Positions 33,085 to 43,599 of a stretch of 64,000 nt of DNA are shown in pieces. A program made the position numbers and the translations under genes. The DNA comes from Ornithodoros turicata. Taxonomy: Eukaryota > Arthropoda > Arachnida > Ixodida > Argasidae. The DNA is taken from contig NC_088201.1 of the NCBI RefSeq assembly GCF_037126465.1, forward strand, positions 231,218,258-231,282,257. The letters are read 5' to 3'. The first letter of the stretch is position 1, and every line of letters begins with the position of its first letter. The notes beneath the pieces were generated by a model. The model was not told where the DNA came from. It did not search any database and saw nothing but the letters and a program-made list of their open reading frames with translations.

Positions 33085-33345
33085 AGTGTCCGAGATTTTC
33101 CCTGGGTTTTCCCGCGCCCCTTCGAGACGAATGCCTTGCACAGTTCCCTTTGGGGTCTGTTCCGGACGCATACTAAGCCCCTGCACCCCCCCCACCCTTT
33201 CCTGCTATCCATCAACTGCTCCATCTGTCCACGTCTGTATACGCTCGCTCATAGGGTCTGTCGCGTGGTAGGATTCGAACCTACTACCTCCCAGTCCATC
33301 CGGTTAACCCGGTCGTCCATGCTGCTGGTATGACACAGTTCTAGA
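33085..33345. mobile_element. Ruka-like SINE, rearranged
   Basis: 33085-33255 is body in plus orientation (CCCTGGGTTTTCCCG, GGACGCATACTAAGCC, CTGTCCACGTCTGTATACGC). It is joined to a tRNA-like head in minus orientation (GGATTCGAACCTAC, GGTTAACCCGGTCGTC), so the copy is inverted internally or two copies abut. Confidence 0.6.
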
Positions 33346-33531
33346 GAAGTAGTAAAAGGGGCGAAATACCCAGGAACAATTATGCAAATATCAAGCGCCG
33401 TGAAAAAGCAGGGGAAGAAAAAAAAAAGAACTGGCGAAACGGAATGCCGTGGCGTTCATTAATGAAGTGCGGTAGTGAATACTGAATTAGGGAATAGAGT
33501 ACAGTAGACAAGGGGAGACAAAATTTCCTCC

Positions 33532-33826
33532 AATAAACCTCTACCCAAGAAACGTCATCATGACGTTGGTAGACACACCGAAACCAAAACAGATCAGAAT
33601 GGGAGGGCTGGGTTCCACGAATGGGCAATTGTTCGCTGCCTCCTATTGAAAGAAAAGTAGGACCGAAGGTCGCGTCCCTTTCAGAGACCATCGTAATCCA
33701 GTCAAGACTGTGGCTTTCGGGCGTGACCTTGTTCGCCACTAGCATTGAACGTAGTTCAACTCTACCAAACTCGTGGCGCTGTCGAACATTATGACGTCAT
33801 TTGTTTACAAACAGGTAGAGGTTTAT
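33532..33826. mobile_element. K-family short element
   Basis: Second copy, same orientation as 17567: AATAAACCTCTACCC to GGTAGAGGTTTAT. Shares the central TTGAAAGAAAAGTAGGACCG. Confidence 0.75.
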
Positions 33827-34263
33827 AGGGCACAAATACTTGCAGGAAAAGTGTGAAGCAAAGGACTAAAACAGGAACTTTGCAAAAACCCTCGCATCCT
33901 CGACACGCCCCCCAGAATACCAGCCAGAGAGGAAAAAAAATGCCGCAAAAGCAGCAGATATGGGGCGTCATACGCGCTTTAGAGACACCTAACCCCCCCC
34001 CCCCCCCCACTGCCCGAGATGAAAATCCTGGGAATCTCCCTCGAGTAAATTACAGAGAAAATTATGTAAGATACAGTGTTTTGAGTGGGTACGCACAAGT
34101 CTGACCCCTCGACCATGTCGCGTGTCTTGGATCAGGAAAGATTTAGGTTCAGGGTTGCCAGATTTGGCTATTTTGCGCCGGGCTGGTTACTTGCGGTGTG
34201 GGGGAGGGTAAACCTTGCTTCCAGCACCGTGTGTTGGAGATTTCCGGCGCACGTCAAAAGAAC

Positions 34264-34518
34264 TGTATTGTGTGAGCCGAAGGTGACCACCAGATGGCTC
34301 AGCCACCGAACTTTGCACTGCACGTATCATCGGTACGTGTCGTGTGTCTAGTTGCTGTGTGCCGTTTTTTTTGGTGTTTCCCTTTCTTTTTTGCCTTTTT
34401 TTCTCTCTCTCTCTCTCTACCTGTGGCAACTTGCCGCACGTCTCGGCAGGCAGACCGTCCTCTCTTTCTTATTTTTTTTTTTCAATTTCTTTCGATAAAC
34501 GATACCCCCCCCTCCCGC
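34264..34518 (+). mobile_element. 5'-truncated retroposon with 12-bp TSD
   Basis: CGTCAAAAGAAC is duplicated at 34252-34263 and 34519-34530. The insert has the (CT)n tract, GGCAGGCAGACCGTCC and GATACCCCCCC tail seen in the inverse copy at 2431-2680. No coding sequence. Confidence 0.75.
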
Positions 34519-34560
34519 CGTCAAAAGAACCCGAGGTGGTTCAAATTATCCGCAGTCCTA

Positions 34561-35049
34561 CACTCTAAAAACAGAACTTCACCGCATAGCACGCTGTGCG
34601 CCAACCATTGCCAAGAATGATAGGGTTATCGCTTCTGATTCGAAGAGAAACAAGGGGCGTACGCGTTTTTGTGGCAATTTTCATATATCCAAATTGCCAC
34701 AAAAAGGCGTACGCCCACCTCTCTCTTGGAATCAGAAGCGATAACCCTATCATTCGTGCACTCTTAAAAATGAACTTCACCACATAGCGCGCTCCTAGCC
34801 AACCATCATGCCGAATGACAATGTTCTCGCCCTAGATTTGTTGAAAACGGGAGGAGGAGCCTATTTTGTGCCGTGCATAATGCACACAAAATAGGCTCCT
34901 CCTCCCGTTTTCAACAAATCAGGGGCGAGAACGTTGTCATTCGGGATGATGGTTGGCTAGGAGCGTGCTATGTGGTGAAGTTCATTTTTAAGAGTGTGGC
35001 ACTGGTAGTCTCACAGTGTGCTATGCGGTGAAGTTCTGTTTTTAGAGTG
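34561..35049. mobile_element. MITE-C copy interrupted by MITE-B, TSD TA
   Basis: Tips CACTCTAAAAACAGAAC and GTTCTGTTTTTAGAGTG, TA on both sides. Arms carry GTTATCGCTTCTGATTC and AGAAGCGATAACCC, centre TTTTCATATATCCAAATTGCC. Shares the first 60 bp layout with A/B. Confidence 0.92.
34759..34996. mobile_element. MITE-B copy, 238 bp, nested in MITE-C, TSD TG
   Basis: Complete. The interrupted C arm reads CATTCGTG then TGGCACTGG; the sister C copy at 40780 reads CATTCGCGGCAATGG unbroken, so TG was duplicated. Confidence 0.95.
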
Positions 35050-35158
35050 TACCCTGCGGCACATGCAACATGTCGCCACACTGGGCAGACAGACCTTACG
35101 TGTAACCATTAAAGCAGAACTTCACCGAAAAGGTTAGGTGAGACGTCAATTGCCATCA

Positions 35159-35407
35159 CACTCTTAAAAATGAACTTCACCGCATAGCACGCTCCTAGCC
35201 AACCATAATCTCGAATGATATCGTTATCTGCCCCGATTTGTTGAAAACGGGAGGCGTACGCCTTTTTTGTGACACTTATGCTGTTCATAATTGTCATAAA
35301 AAAGGCGTACGCCTACCGTTTTCGACAAATCAGGGCAGATAACGATATCATTCGAGATTATGGTTGGCTAGGAGCGTGCTATGCGGTGAAGTTCATTTTT
35401 AAGAGTG
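35159..35407. mobile_element. MITE-A copy, 249 bp, TSD CA
   Basis: Complete, few arm mismatches. Both arms carry the CATAATC/GATTATG variant. Confidence 0.95.
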
Positions 35408-35409
35408 CA

Positions 35410-35739
35410 TGTTCAACTTGTGTGTAACATCAGGGTACCACTACCATTTATTATTGGCTACTTTCAAACTGTCGTGCCGCCGAAATTCGAGAAAAAATGG
35501 CGACTTGGCTATTTACTGGCTAGTGATGTGGCTACTTCGTGGCGCCACATTTGAGACTCTTGTGCACCTAAAATGGGGGTATGGTTGTCATCGTGCGCCG
35601 CATAATGCCGAAGTATAGGCGCAGTGCATTAATTTCTGTTTGACTTGATGATCGACCACCTCTCAGAACTTCCCCTCCACGATATCCTTCGGGCCGTTTC
35701 GTTTGAGTGATGGTATTTTAGCACACTTCTGTTAAAGAA
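35410..35739. other. no gene or classified repeat seen
   Basis: Plain sequence between a MITE and a large inverted repeat. Confidence 0.35.
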
Positions 35740-36265
35740 ACATAGCCATGAGTAAAATCTTGCAGCCAAAGAGAGGACGAAGACACAACGGTAGAAACAC
35801 GCAACAGCGGAACTGCAGACTCTCAACTAAAGGATTTATTGACAATACGTCATTTAAAAGGCGCAAGAAAGTAGGACACAGATAGTGATAAAGGTGAGGA
35901 TAAACAAGTTCCAACAAAAGTTAGTCTCCTGCAAGATAGTCAATCTCGACTGGTAAGAGGGACGAAGAAGTTTGACTAACACACTTATCTCCCAGTGAGG
36001 AGATTAGGGAGGCCTCCACAGTGTGTTAGTCAAACTTCTTTGTCCCTCTTACCAGTCGAGATTGACTATCTTGCAGGAGACTAACTTTTGTTGGAACTTG
36101 TTTATCCTCACCTTTATCACTATCTGTGTCCTACTTTCTTGCGCCTTTTAAATGACGTATTGTCAATAAATTCTTTAGTTGAGAGTCTGCAGTTCCGCTG
36201 TTGTGTGTTTCTACCGTTGTGTCTTCGTCCTCTCTTTGGCTGCAAGATTTTACTCATGGCTATGT
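35740..36265. repeat. large inverted repeat, 246-bp arms, ~34-bp spacer
   Basis: 35740-35985 and 36020-36265 are complementary with only about three differences seen (GGATTTATTG/GAATTTATTG, CACGCAAC/CACACAAC, CGAAGAAG/CAAAGAAG). The right arm read forward (CTGCAGTTCCGCTGTTGTG to TTTTACTCATGGCTATG) looks like a retroelement 3' end. A transcript through it would form a long hairpin. Confidence 0.9.
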
Positions 36266-36317
36266 ACCAACTACCCCAAATTTCTACCTTGGTGAAAGAA
36301 ACATAACTTTATTTTTA

Positions 36318-36340
36318 TGATGATGATGATGATGATGATA
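36318..36340 (+). repeat. (TGA)n microsatellite
   Basis: About eight ATG/TGA units. Confidence 0.85.
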
Positions 36341-36489
36341 GGGGAGTTTCGTCGCCGGGGGCGATACTGTGGCCCATTCCATTGATGGCGATAATCTGGT
36401 GCAGTGGAATAATGAATAACCTCACAGTGAGGACAAAACGTTGAGAAGAAGAAGTCCCACTCGTTGAAGAGTACTTCATTCAATATATA

Positions 36490-37244
36490 CAGGGCGTTTG
36501 TGTTAAATCTCTGGGCTAAGTGATACAGGAACGGGTGCACCGGTCATTTCTTTCTTTTTGACAGGTATTTGTTCGATACCACCTAGAAGCTGCCCACCCT
36601 GTGAATGAATGAGAGGTGCTAATTATTTAAATCAAAATTCAAATCAATTTCGTGAAAAAAAAATTACTTATAAGGCAATGCGCCGTCGGCATTAAAATGG
36701 GTGCAACCTCTATTGGAACCTTCAGTGGACACCTCTTAGAGAAAAGTCCGCCATGAAAGCGTGTCATTTGTTGCAGTAATTAATTGGTTTCGGTGTACAT
36801 ACTTCTGTCGCGGCGAAGCGCAAAGGGACGTAACTGGATATAACTGGATGCAACTGGATATAACTGGACGTAACTGGTGGATAAGGGACTGGAAGAGCGG
36901 CCTTTTGGGCTTCTCCGCGACTAGCCGCGACAAAAATATGTAAACCGAAACAAATTCATTACTGCAACAAATGACCCGATGCGGTGGCAGATTTTTCTCT
37001 AAAAGGTGTTCACTGAAGGTCGCAGGAGGAGGCCATTTTAATGCTGACGGCGCCCTCCTTTAGAAGTTATGTTTTTTCACGACACTAATTTGAATTTTTA
37101 TTTGAATAATGAGCGCCTCCCACTCATTCACAAGGTGCGCAGCTTCTACTTGGTATCGGACAGATACTTGTAAAAATGAAAGTTATTCGATTGGTGCACC
37201 CGTTCGCGAATTATTTAGCCCGGGGATTAAACTGAGGCACCCTC
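36490..37244. mobile_element. Tc1/mariner-type fold-back element, TSD TA
   Basis: Left CAGGGCGTTTGTGTTAAATC, right GATTAAACTGAGGCACCCTC, both flanked by TA. Long inverted arms (GCACCGGTCATT..., GTTGCAGTAATTAATTGGTT). The middle contains five AACTGGATRYAACTGGA-type units (36832-36880). Shares the AATATGTAAACCGAAAC core with other mariner-type elements here. Confidence 0.75.
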
Positions 37245-37252
37245 TACAAGTT

Positions 37253-37452
37253 GTTTGCTCTAAAGTGCCCAGAAATTTTATTGAAAGCGAGCGATAAGAG
37301 AGAAACGAGCACTACTTTTCAGCTACTTGACTAAGAAACAGGTACTACTCGTGAAGCAGTACCTGTTTCTTACTCAAGTATAGCAGAAAAGTACCACTTG
37401 CCTTTCTTTTATCGCTCGCTTTAAATATAATTTCAGGACACGTTAGAGCAAA
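37253..37452. mobile_element. fold-back element, 200 bp
   Basis: Ends GTTTGCTCTAAAG / CGTTAGAGCAAAC; arms include GCGAGCGATAA. The central hairpin (CTAAGAAACAGGTACTAC and complement) is the module also found inside 4570-4770. Confidence 0.65.
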
Positions 37453-37459
37453 CGTTAGA

Positions 37460-37990
37460 GAGTAGCAAGCCAGCTTTGCTAGGCTGACATCTCTTATCCC
37501 ATATCAAAAAAAAAAAAAAACACCCTGTATACGATGCCTGCGCAGCACTGGCTTTTAGAGTTGGCTAACATACAACACAAACTGGCTACTTTCGGCTACT
37601 TTCTCGTCCACCACCACCAACATCGTCTCCTCCTACGGTCGCGCATCGCTCGCCTGACGGTTTCGGACTTATCTCTAGCTACGCTGCTCGGCCCCACACA
37701 ATACAGTCAGGTGACAAAGGCACTTGCACAGTTTCTGCGGTCCTGTGGCCTTCTGGGTGAACTGTGACCAGTCTCATGTTTGTTTTCCTCTTTGTTCTTT
37801 TGTTTTTCTTTTTGTTTATTTGTTTTCCTTTTTCTTTGTTTCTCTTTTTGTTTGCCTTTATTTTTCCCTTTTTTTCCTGGGAATAGCAAGCCGCCATACC
37901 GGTGGCTAACCTTTCCCTCTTATTTTTTTATATATAATAAACATATCCCCCCCCCCTCGTGACGCGTTGGCGACTTACCAAGGTTTTCAC
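37460..37990. other. no gene; pyrimidine-rich retroelement-like tail
   Basis: 37780-37960 is T-rich with TTTGTTT words, then GGAATAGCAAGCCGCCATAC and AAACATATCCCCCCCC, the same tail type as 24215-24300. Confidence 0.4.
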
Positions 37991-37993
37991 CTG

Positions 37994-38242
37994 CACTCTT
38001 AAAAATGAACTTCACCGCATAGCACGCTCCTAGCCAACCATTATCTCGAATGATATCGTTATCTGCCCTGATTTGTTGAAAACAGGGGGCGTACGCCATT
38101 TCTGTGACACTTATGCTGTTCATAATTGTCACAGAAAAGGCGTACGCCCCCTGTTTTCAACAAATCATGGCAGATAACGATATCATTCGAGATAATGGTT
38201 GGCTAGGAGCGTGCTATGCGGTGAAGTTCATTTTTAAGAGTG
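37994..38242. mobile_element. MITE-A copy, 249 bp, TSD TG
   Basis: Complete. Both arms carry CAGGGGGCGTACGCC in place of CGGGAGGC, and both CATTATC. Confidence 0.95.
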
Positions 38243-38244
38243 TG

Positions 38245-39087
38245 GCAACCCTGGCAAAGTTCGAATTCCGGTGCCGATATATACAACATTCAATTTGTTC
38301 CCGAATTTCTTCGGTGGCATATACCTTTACCGAATGTAATTTAGTTCCACGGGTGATGCCTCCTTTCACCGAAGACAGTAGATACACAAGTACCGTGTCT
38401 CGCACGCATGCACACGGTTCCTCCGACTCTGCCCTGTGCCTTGCAGGAAAGCGCACGGGGCCCGTGAGGCGATCGATCAGTTTGGCCGTGCAGGTCGGTG
38501 CATGCCAATGCGGGCCCGTTTCCCCAGGGCCCCATCGGGCCTCGGGCTGCCCATCCCCTCGGGTGCCGTTACTGGGGCCCGCTAACAGCACCTCAGGGTC
38601 GGTCGGCACGGGGACTACCCTCCGAGGGCCTACAGTAATTTGGCTTGCTTAAAAATGCCGGCGAAATTGCGGCCCCGAAATGCACCGCGGATGCGAGTGG
38701 AGAGGGGAAAAAGAATAAGGAAAGGAAGATAGCTGAGAATTGGGAAGAACGTGAAGTATATGGGAGAGGGGGGAGAGGGGGGAGGAGGAGGTGGCTGTCG
38801 TGGGTGTCGTTCGCTGGGAGCGATATTCTTGTTTATTTGCGCTTAGGGGAAATAAGGGGTTGCGATGAGGGATATGGGAGAATCGTGCTCCGAAATATGT
38901 ATGAGAGTTGAAAGGCTAAGGTCAGTTTTAATGGGGTTATGTGGTAGATGGGAATTGGTCTGGAATTTTCGGGGTCCTTACCATGTACGGAGCTCACCGA
39001 ACACCCGCCATGTAACATGTCAGGACGCGCTAACGTGGTAACACGTGTTATAACACTTTTTTTTTCTACAGGGGTCCTATATTCTGG
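38245..39087. other. no gene seen
   Basis: 38440-38640 is rich in GGGCC/GGCCC words, resembling the 3985-4524 block. 38700-38900 is purine rich. Confidence 0.35.
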
Positions 39088-39472
39088 TCAAAGTAATCGA
39101 CCTCGATTACTTTGTGTCTCACCTGTCATTGGTCGATACGTGAAGAAGGCATGAAGAACTGCGGTGAATGCCACGCACCTTCAACCAATAGTCGAGCACT
39201 TGGTCCTGCACTCTTTGTGCTTTATCTACGCTGTTAAAATAGAACTTCACCACATAGCACGCCCCTAGCCAACCATCATTCCGAATGTTATCATTCTCTG
39301 TCATGATTCGTTCAAAACTGGGGGAGGAGTCTATCTGGGACATGCGTAATGCGTCCCAGAGAGCTCGACTTTCGGTAGAGGGCGCGTGACATTAATTTGT
39401 TCTTCACGCCGTCTTCACGTAACGACCAATGAGAGGCGAGACAGAGAGTAATCGAGGTCGATTACTTTGACA
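39088..39472. mobile_element. fold-back element with AGTAATCGACCTCGATTACT tips
   Basis: Both ends carry the self-complementary AGTAATCGACCTCGATTACT or its complement, followed by inverted CATTGGTCGATACGTGAAGA / TCTTCACGTAACGACCAATG. A decayed CACT-type MITE (39229-39362) lies inside. Confidence 0.7.
39229..39362. mobile_element. decayed B-related MITE, left part
   Basis: ACTTCACCACATAGCACGCCC, CCAACCATCATTCCGAATG and GGAGGAGTCTAT follow B order; centre GGGACATGCGTAATGCGTCC is different. The right arm is gone. Confidence 0.65.
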
Positions 39473-39677
39473 ACAATTATCTGGAATTATATCGTTATCA
39501 GTCCTGATTTGTTGAAAACGGGAGGCGTACGCCTTTTTTGTGACAATTATGAACAGCATAAGTGCCACAGAAAAGGTGTGTGCCCCCGTTTCGAACAAAT
39601 CAGGGCAGATATCGATGTCATTCGAGATGATGGTTGGCTAAGAAAGTGCTATGCGGTGAAGTTCATTTTTAAGAGTG
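39473..39677. mobile_element. MITE-A copy lacking its left end
   Basis: Begins with ATTATCTGGAATTATATCG directly against the fold-back end at 39472 and runs to the right tip AAGAGTG. The missing ~45 bp suggest deletion at the junction. Confidence 0.85.
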
Positions 39678-39689
39678 CAGGTGTGTTAT

Positions 39690-40227
39690 ACTCTTCTTAC
39701 CTCGAAACTACTACGTAGTTTCTACGTAGTTTCTACGTAGTGTACTACGAGTATCTTTTCGAAAAGCACTCAGTCAGATACTAAACAACTAACAAAAGTA
39801 TTTAAAATGCAGCATTTTGAGTACGTGTTGAGGGAAGTGCCTCAGGACGGGAGCAGCAGATATATCGAACAGATGCTTTTTCTTCTTCTCGGCATCGTCC
39901 TCATACTTGGCGTTACATTTAAAGGGTTAGGGATTACGTGTTTAAAGATTCATGGCTATTGTGGGTCAACAGTTCGGTAGATGGGATAAGCATATTCACA
40001 CTTTCACACTTTCATAAATACATAGATACATTATATTCACATTAACATTAACATATTCACAGAACATATCCACACTTTCATAAATGAATTCTACGAGCGG
40101 ATTCATTCTGATAATTACCTTCCGCAACTCAACAAAGCCCACAATGGACGCAGTTTGCAGACTGGATGGATCTTCCCTCGCCACCGAACTGTTGACCCAT
40201 AATACCCATGAACCCTTACGACGTCAT
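39690..40227. other. no gene; short palindromic tandem at 39707-39745
   Basis: TACGTAGTTTC occurs three times in tandem (39712-39740). The rest is mixed, with CACATTCAT-type repeats near 40020. Confidence 0.4.
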
Positions 40228-40342
40228 CCCAACCAACGGCATGGCCGAGACGTTGGTGGTGGTATAGCCAAGGTCATGCTGAAGACTGTGAGGTACTGGG
40301 TTCGAATCCCACCACCTGCTCTGCTGTTTGACGTTTTCTCTG

Positions 40343-40840
40343 CACTCTAAAAACAGAACTTCACCGCATAACACGCTGTGCGCCAACCATTGCCGCGAAT
40401 GATATGGTTATCGCTTCTGATTCGAAGAGAGCGGTACACTCTTAAAAATGAACTTCACTGCATAGCACGCTCTTAGCCAACTATAATATCGAATGATATC
40501 GTTATCTGCCTTGATTTGATGGAAACGGGAGGCGTACGCCATTTTTGTGACACTTATGCTGGACATAATTGTCGCAGAAAAGGCGTACGCCTCCCGTTTT
40601 CAACAAATCAGGTCATATAAAGGTATCATTCGAGATGATGGTTGGCTAGGAGCGTGCTATGAGGTGAAGTTCATTTTTAAGAGTGTAGGCGTACGCCTTT
40701 TTGTGGCAATTTGGATATATGAAAATTGCCACGAAAAGGCGTACGCCCCTCTCTCTCTTCGAATCAGAAGCGATAACCATATCATTCGCGGCAATGGTTG
40801 GCGCACAGCGTGCTATGCGGTGAAGTTCGGTTTTAGAGCG
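40343..40840. mobile_element. MITE-C copy interrupted by MITE-A, TSD TG
   Basis: Tips CACTCTAAAAACAGAAC and CGGTTTTAGAGCG; TG on both sides, proven by the SINE context. Split at GAGAGCGGTA / TAGGCGTACGCC. Confidence 0.93.
40437..40685. mobile_element. MITE-A copy, 249 bp, nested in MITE-C, TSD TA
   Basis: Complete. Third layer of a SINE > C > A stack. Confidence 0.95.
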
Positions 40841-41091
40841 TGGGTTTCCCGAAGTGTTTCTAGATGAATGTCTGCACAGTTTCCCTTGAAGCCGGCCCAG
40901 GACGCATACTAACCACCCCTGTCCAACTACTCCTTCCCGCTGTCCTTTCTCCAGCCGCCTGCATCTGTACGCCGCTTATAGCCATAGTTGCTTCGTGGCG
41001 CTCAAATTGATTAAAAGGCGTCATCTATAACGCATTGAATGCAATGTCAATGATGATGGCGATGCCCAGGAAAAGAACACACTACCTGAAA

Positions 41092-41126
41092 TATCGGCGC
41101 CTCTCCACTTGAGGCGCTTTCCTTAG
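41092..41126 (-). ncRNA. degenerate hammerhead-like motif
   Basis: Minus strand: CTAAGGA (for CTGANGA), A, A, stem GCGCCTC/GAGGCGC, then CGATA (for CGAAA). The two core substitutions should abolish cleavage. Confidence 0.3.
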
Positions 41127-41588
41127 TATTTTTTAGTGGAGTAATCAAGCTACATACAAGCCTGCGTGTGTTCACTAACAGCTGGCTATAACTGTGAGCT
41201 ATACTGAATGCACACATGCACAATCTGTTCGCCATGCCCTGAACAAACACGTCGCAGTCACAGCTCCTCATTAGGAAATGCCCGGCTCGCGACCGATTAA
41301 ACGAGCAGAACGACCAAACCCCCTACACTCTCATATCGAACACCTGCTCCACCGAACCTCTTGTGCATCGCTAACCGTCAAACGTTGCGTTGTGCCACTT
41401 CAATGACGGTCGGGCCTGAATAATAGGATCGTCTTCTAATTAATGGGTGCGTTGTGCTCGTATTATTGGGACAGTTGGCGCGAAGCGTCCCCTTCTGTGA
41501 GGCAGGTGAGACTGGACCGTCTGCTCTTTCACCTGGAATCGTTCACGGGACAGTAGCAGAGGCGACGCGGAAATGCAGCAACCGAGTA

Positions 41589-41836
41589 CACTATAAAAAA
41601 TGAACTTCACCGCATAGCACGCTCCTAGCCAACCATTATCTCGAATGATATCGTTATCTGCCCTGATTTGTTGAAAACAGGGGCGTACGCCTTTTCTGTG
41701 ACAATTATGAACAGCATAAGTGTCACAGAAATGGCGTACGCCCCCCGTTTTCAACAAATCAGGGCAGATAACGATATCATTCGAGATAATGGTTGGCTAG
41801 GAGCGTGCTATGCGGTGAAGTTCATTTTTAAGAGTG
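41589..41836. mobile_element. MITE-A copy, 248 bp, TSD TA
   Basis: Complete. Left tip CACTATAAAAAATG has one change. CATTATC variant in both arms. Confidence 0.93.
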
Positions 41837-41939
41837 TAGATCAAGATGCGAGGGCTTGTTTTTATTCCCCTTGAGAGGCGCCCCCAGGAAGACATGTACG
41901 GCAGTGACGGTGGAAGACTGTCTTCGACAAGTAAATAAG

Positions 41940-42620
41940 GTAGATCTCGCTTACTGTAACTTCACCCGTATAGCCGCACTTTCCTTGTCGTCGCGTTTTA
42001 CGAACATGTTTCCACTTATACCTCGGGACAGGTCAGTTTCTACCAGGGCTGCGCAATGCGATCACTTCCATTCCAATTCCATTCCAAGGAATGAAGGTTT
42101 GTGATAATCCAATTCCATTCCATTCCTCGGAATGGATTCGTGCAGATCTCGCTTACTGTAACTTCACCCATAGTCGCACTTTCCTCATCGTCGCGGGACC
42201 ACCCAGGGGACCACCCGTGGGACCACCCGTGGGATCACCCATTCCATTCCAATTCCATTCCGAGGAGTGAAGGTTTGTGATAATCCTGGAATTGGATTAT
42301 CACAAATCCATTCCTCCATATATCAATATCCATATATCCATTCCTCCATATCCATTCCTCGAATATCCATTCCTCGGAATGGATTCCTGCAGATCTCGTT
42401 TACTGTAACTTCACCGATAGTTGCACATTCCTTATCGTCGCGGGATCACCCAAGGGACCACCCGTGGGATCACCCGTGGGATCACCCATTCCATTCCAAT
42501 TCCATTCCGAGGAATGAAGATTTGTGATAATCCAATTCCTTTCCATTCCTCGGAATGAAAAGGTATGGTCAAATCCCACTCCTGGAATGGCTTGGCAATT
42601 CCATTCCATTCCTTTAATGC
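41940..42620 (+). repeat. tandemly iterated element with ATTCCATTCC words
   Basis: CAGATCTCGCTTACTGTAAC (or GTAGATCTCG) begins at 41940, 42142 and 42389. Each unit has TTCACC, a TCGTCGCGGGA block, GGGACCACCCGTGGGA words and runs of CCATTCCAATTCCATTCC with the complementary GGAATGA. Right flank has the same ATTCC words again at 43455-43590, on the far side of the 42918-43452 element. Confidence 0.7.
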
Positions 42621-42917
42621 CACCGATAAAAGGATTAGGACCGGTAACCCTACTAGCTAGCCCAGCAGTGCTATAGAGGATATTGACATTACCCAGCACG
42701 GAAAAAAAGCACAAAGACAATGTTATTTCGCCCTCCTCCTCTCCTCCTCCTCCTCCTCTTCATTGGCATCATCATTAAAGGAGTTTTCCACTAAAGTAAC
42801 TGGCGCAAGTGATGTGGGGTTGCGGGCCTCACACTAGTCAAGCCAAAATCTGCACTTTATTGTTTTCTTAAAATCAACCAAACCATCGTCCTTGACCGTG
42901 TGGCACCCAGACCATTA

Positions 42918-43452
42918 CCGTATTTTCATGCGTATTAGCCGCGGCTTATGCGAGATTTTTTTTTGACGGACGCTCTGCGGCTTATGCGCGGGTGCGGCTT
43001 ATCTGATGACTATCTTTCCCTGGTATTTTCCCAATACCCTGGATGAAACAAAAGAGCAGACAGTGCGTCATGCTTTTCGGAACAGGACCGCCCTCCCATT
43101 GCACGAACAATACCGAACAGGGACGAGTCCATATTCGAGTGGTCTGACCTTCCGGATACATTCTCCCACGCAGCTTTAACAAAAGGGGTGACAGTGAATC
43201 ATGTCTTCTGGAACATGTCTTAGTGAGCCGCTCTGTAATATTTCTGATGTTAGCCTTTTTTCTGTCGAATAAATGATACCCGTTTTCATAGCGATAAAGT
43301 CTCTATTGATTTTGTATGTGCATCACTGGTTTAGCGCACAAAGCAGTCGCGTCGTATTACCCGCGGCTTATCTGCAAAAAAATTTTCAAAATGTATCTAA
43401 AAACGAGTCCTGCGGCTTATCTGCGGTGCGGCTAATACGCGTGAAAATACGG
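42918..43452. mobile_element. Tc1/mariner-like element, TSD TA
   Basis: CCGTATTTTCATGCGTATTA / TAATACGCGTGAAAATACGG flanked by TA. Subterminal GCGGCTTATGCG and GCGGCTTATCTGC repeats in both ends. 535 bp, no coding sequence. Confidence 0.8.
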
Positions 43453-43599
43453 TACATTCCAATTCAATTCCGCCTGAGAAAAAATGCCTAATTCCATTCC
43501 CATTCCATTCCCAGGGACAGTTCACGCCATTCCATTCCAATTCCATTCCGGGCTCTGATAAATCTGGAATGATTCCGGAATCATTCCAACCCCGGAGTG

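Larger units (their letters stand above)
34180..35083 (+). mobile_element. S3-family SINE body split by two insertions
   Basis: Reads TAAACCTTGCTTCCAGCACC, GGAGATTTCCGGCGCACG, then the 34264-34518 retroposon, then CCGAGGTGGTTCAAATTATC, then MITE-C, then CACATGCAACATGTCGCC. The order matches the unbroken minus-strand copy at 57227-57410. Confidence 0.65.
40228..41022 (+). mobile_element. Ruka-like SINE split by MITE-C
   Basis: Head with B box GGGTTCGAATCCCACC before the MITE; TTTTCTCTG joins GGTTTCCCGAAG after removal of the MITE. The 3' half (GGCCCAGGACGCATACTAACC, CTGTACGCCGCTTATAGCC) matches the copy at 5066. Confidence 0.8.

Noticed and set aside
38104..38652. Recurrent frames with the text NSISVTxxAYxxRFQQIRADND across the window
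   Set aside because: They recur at every MITE-A copy on either strand; the palindromic repeat produces them. They are not genes.
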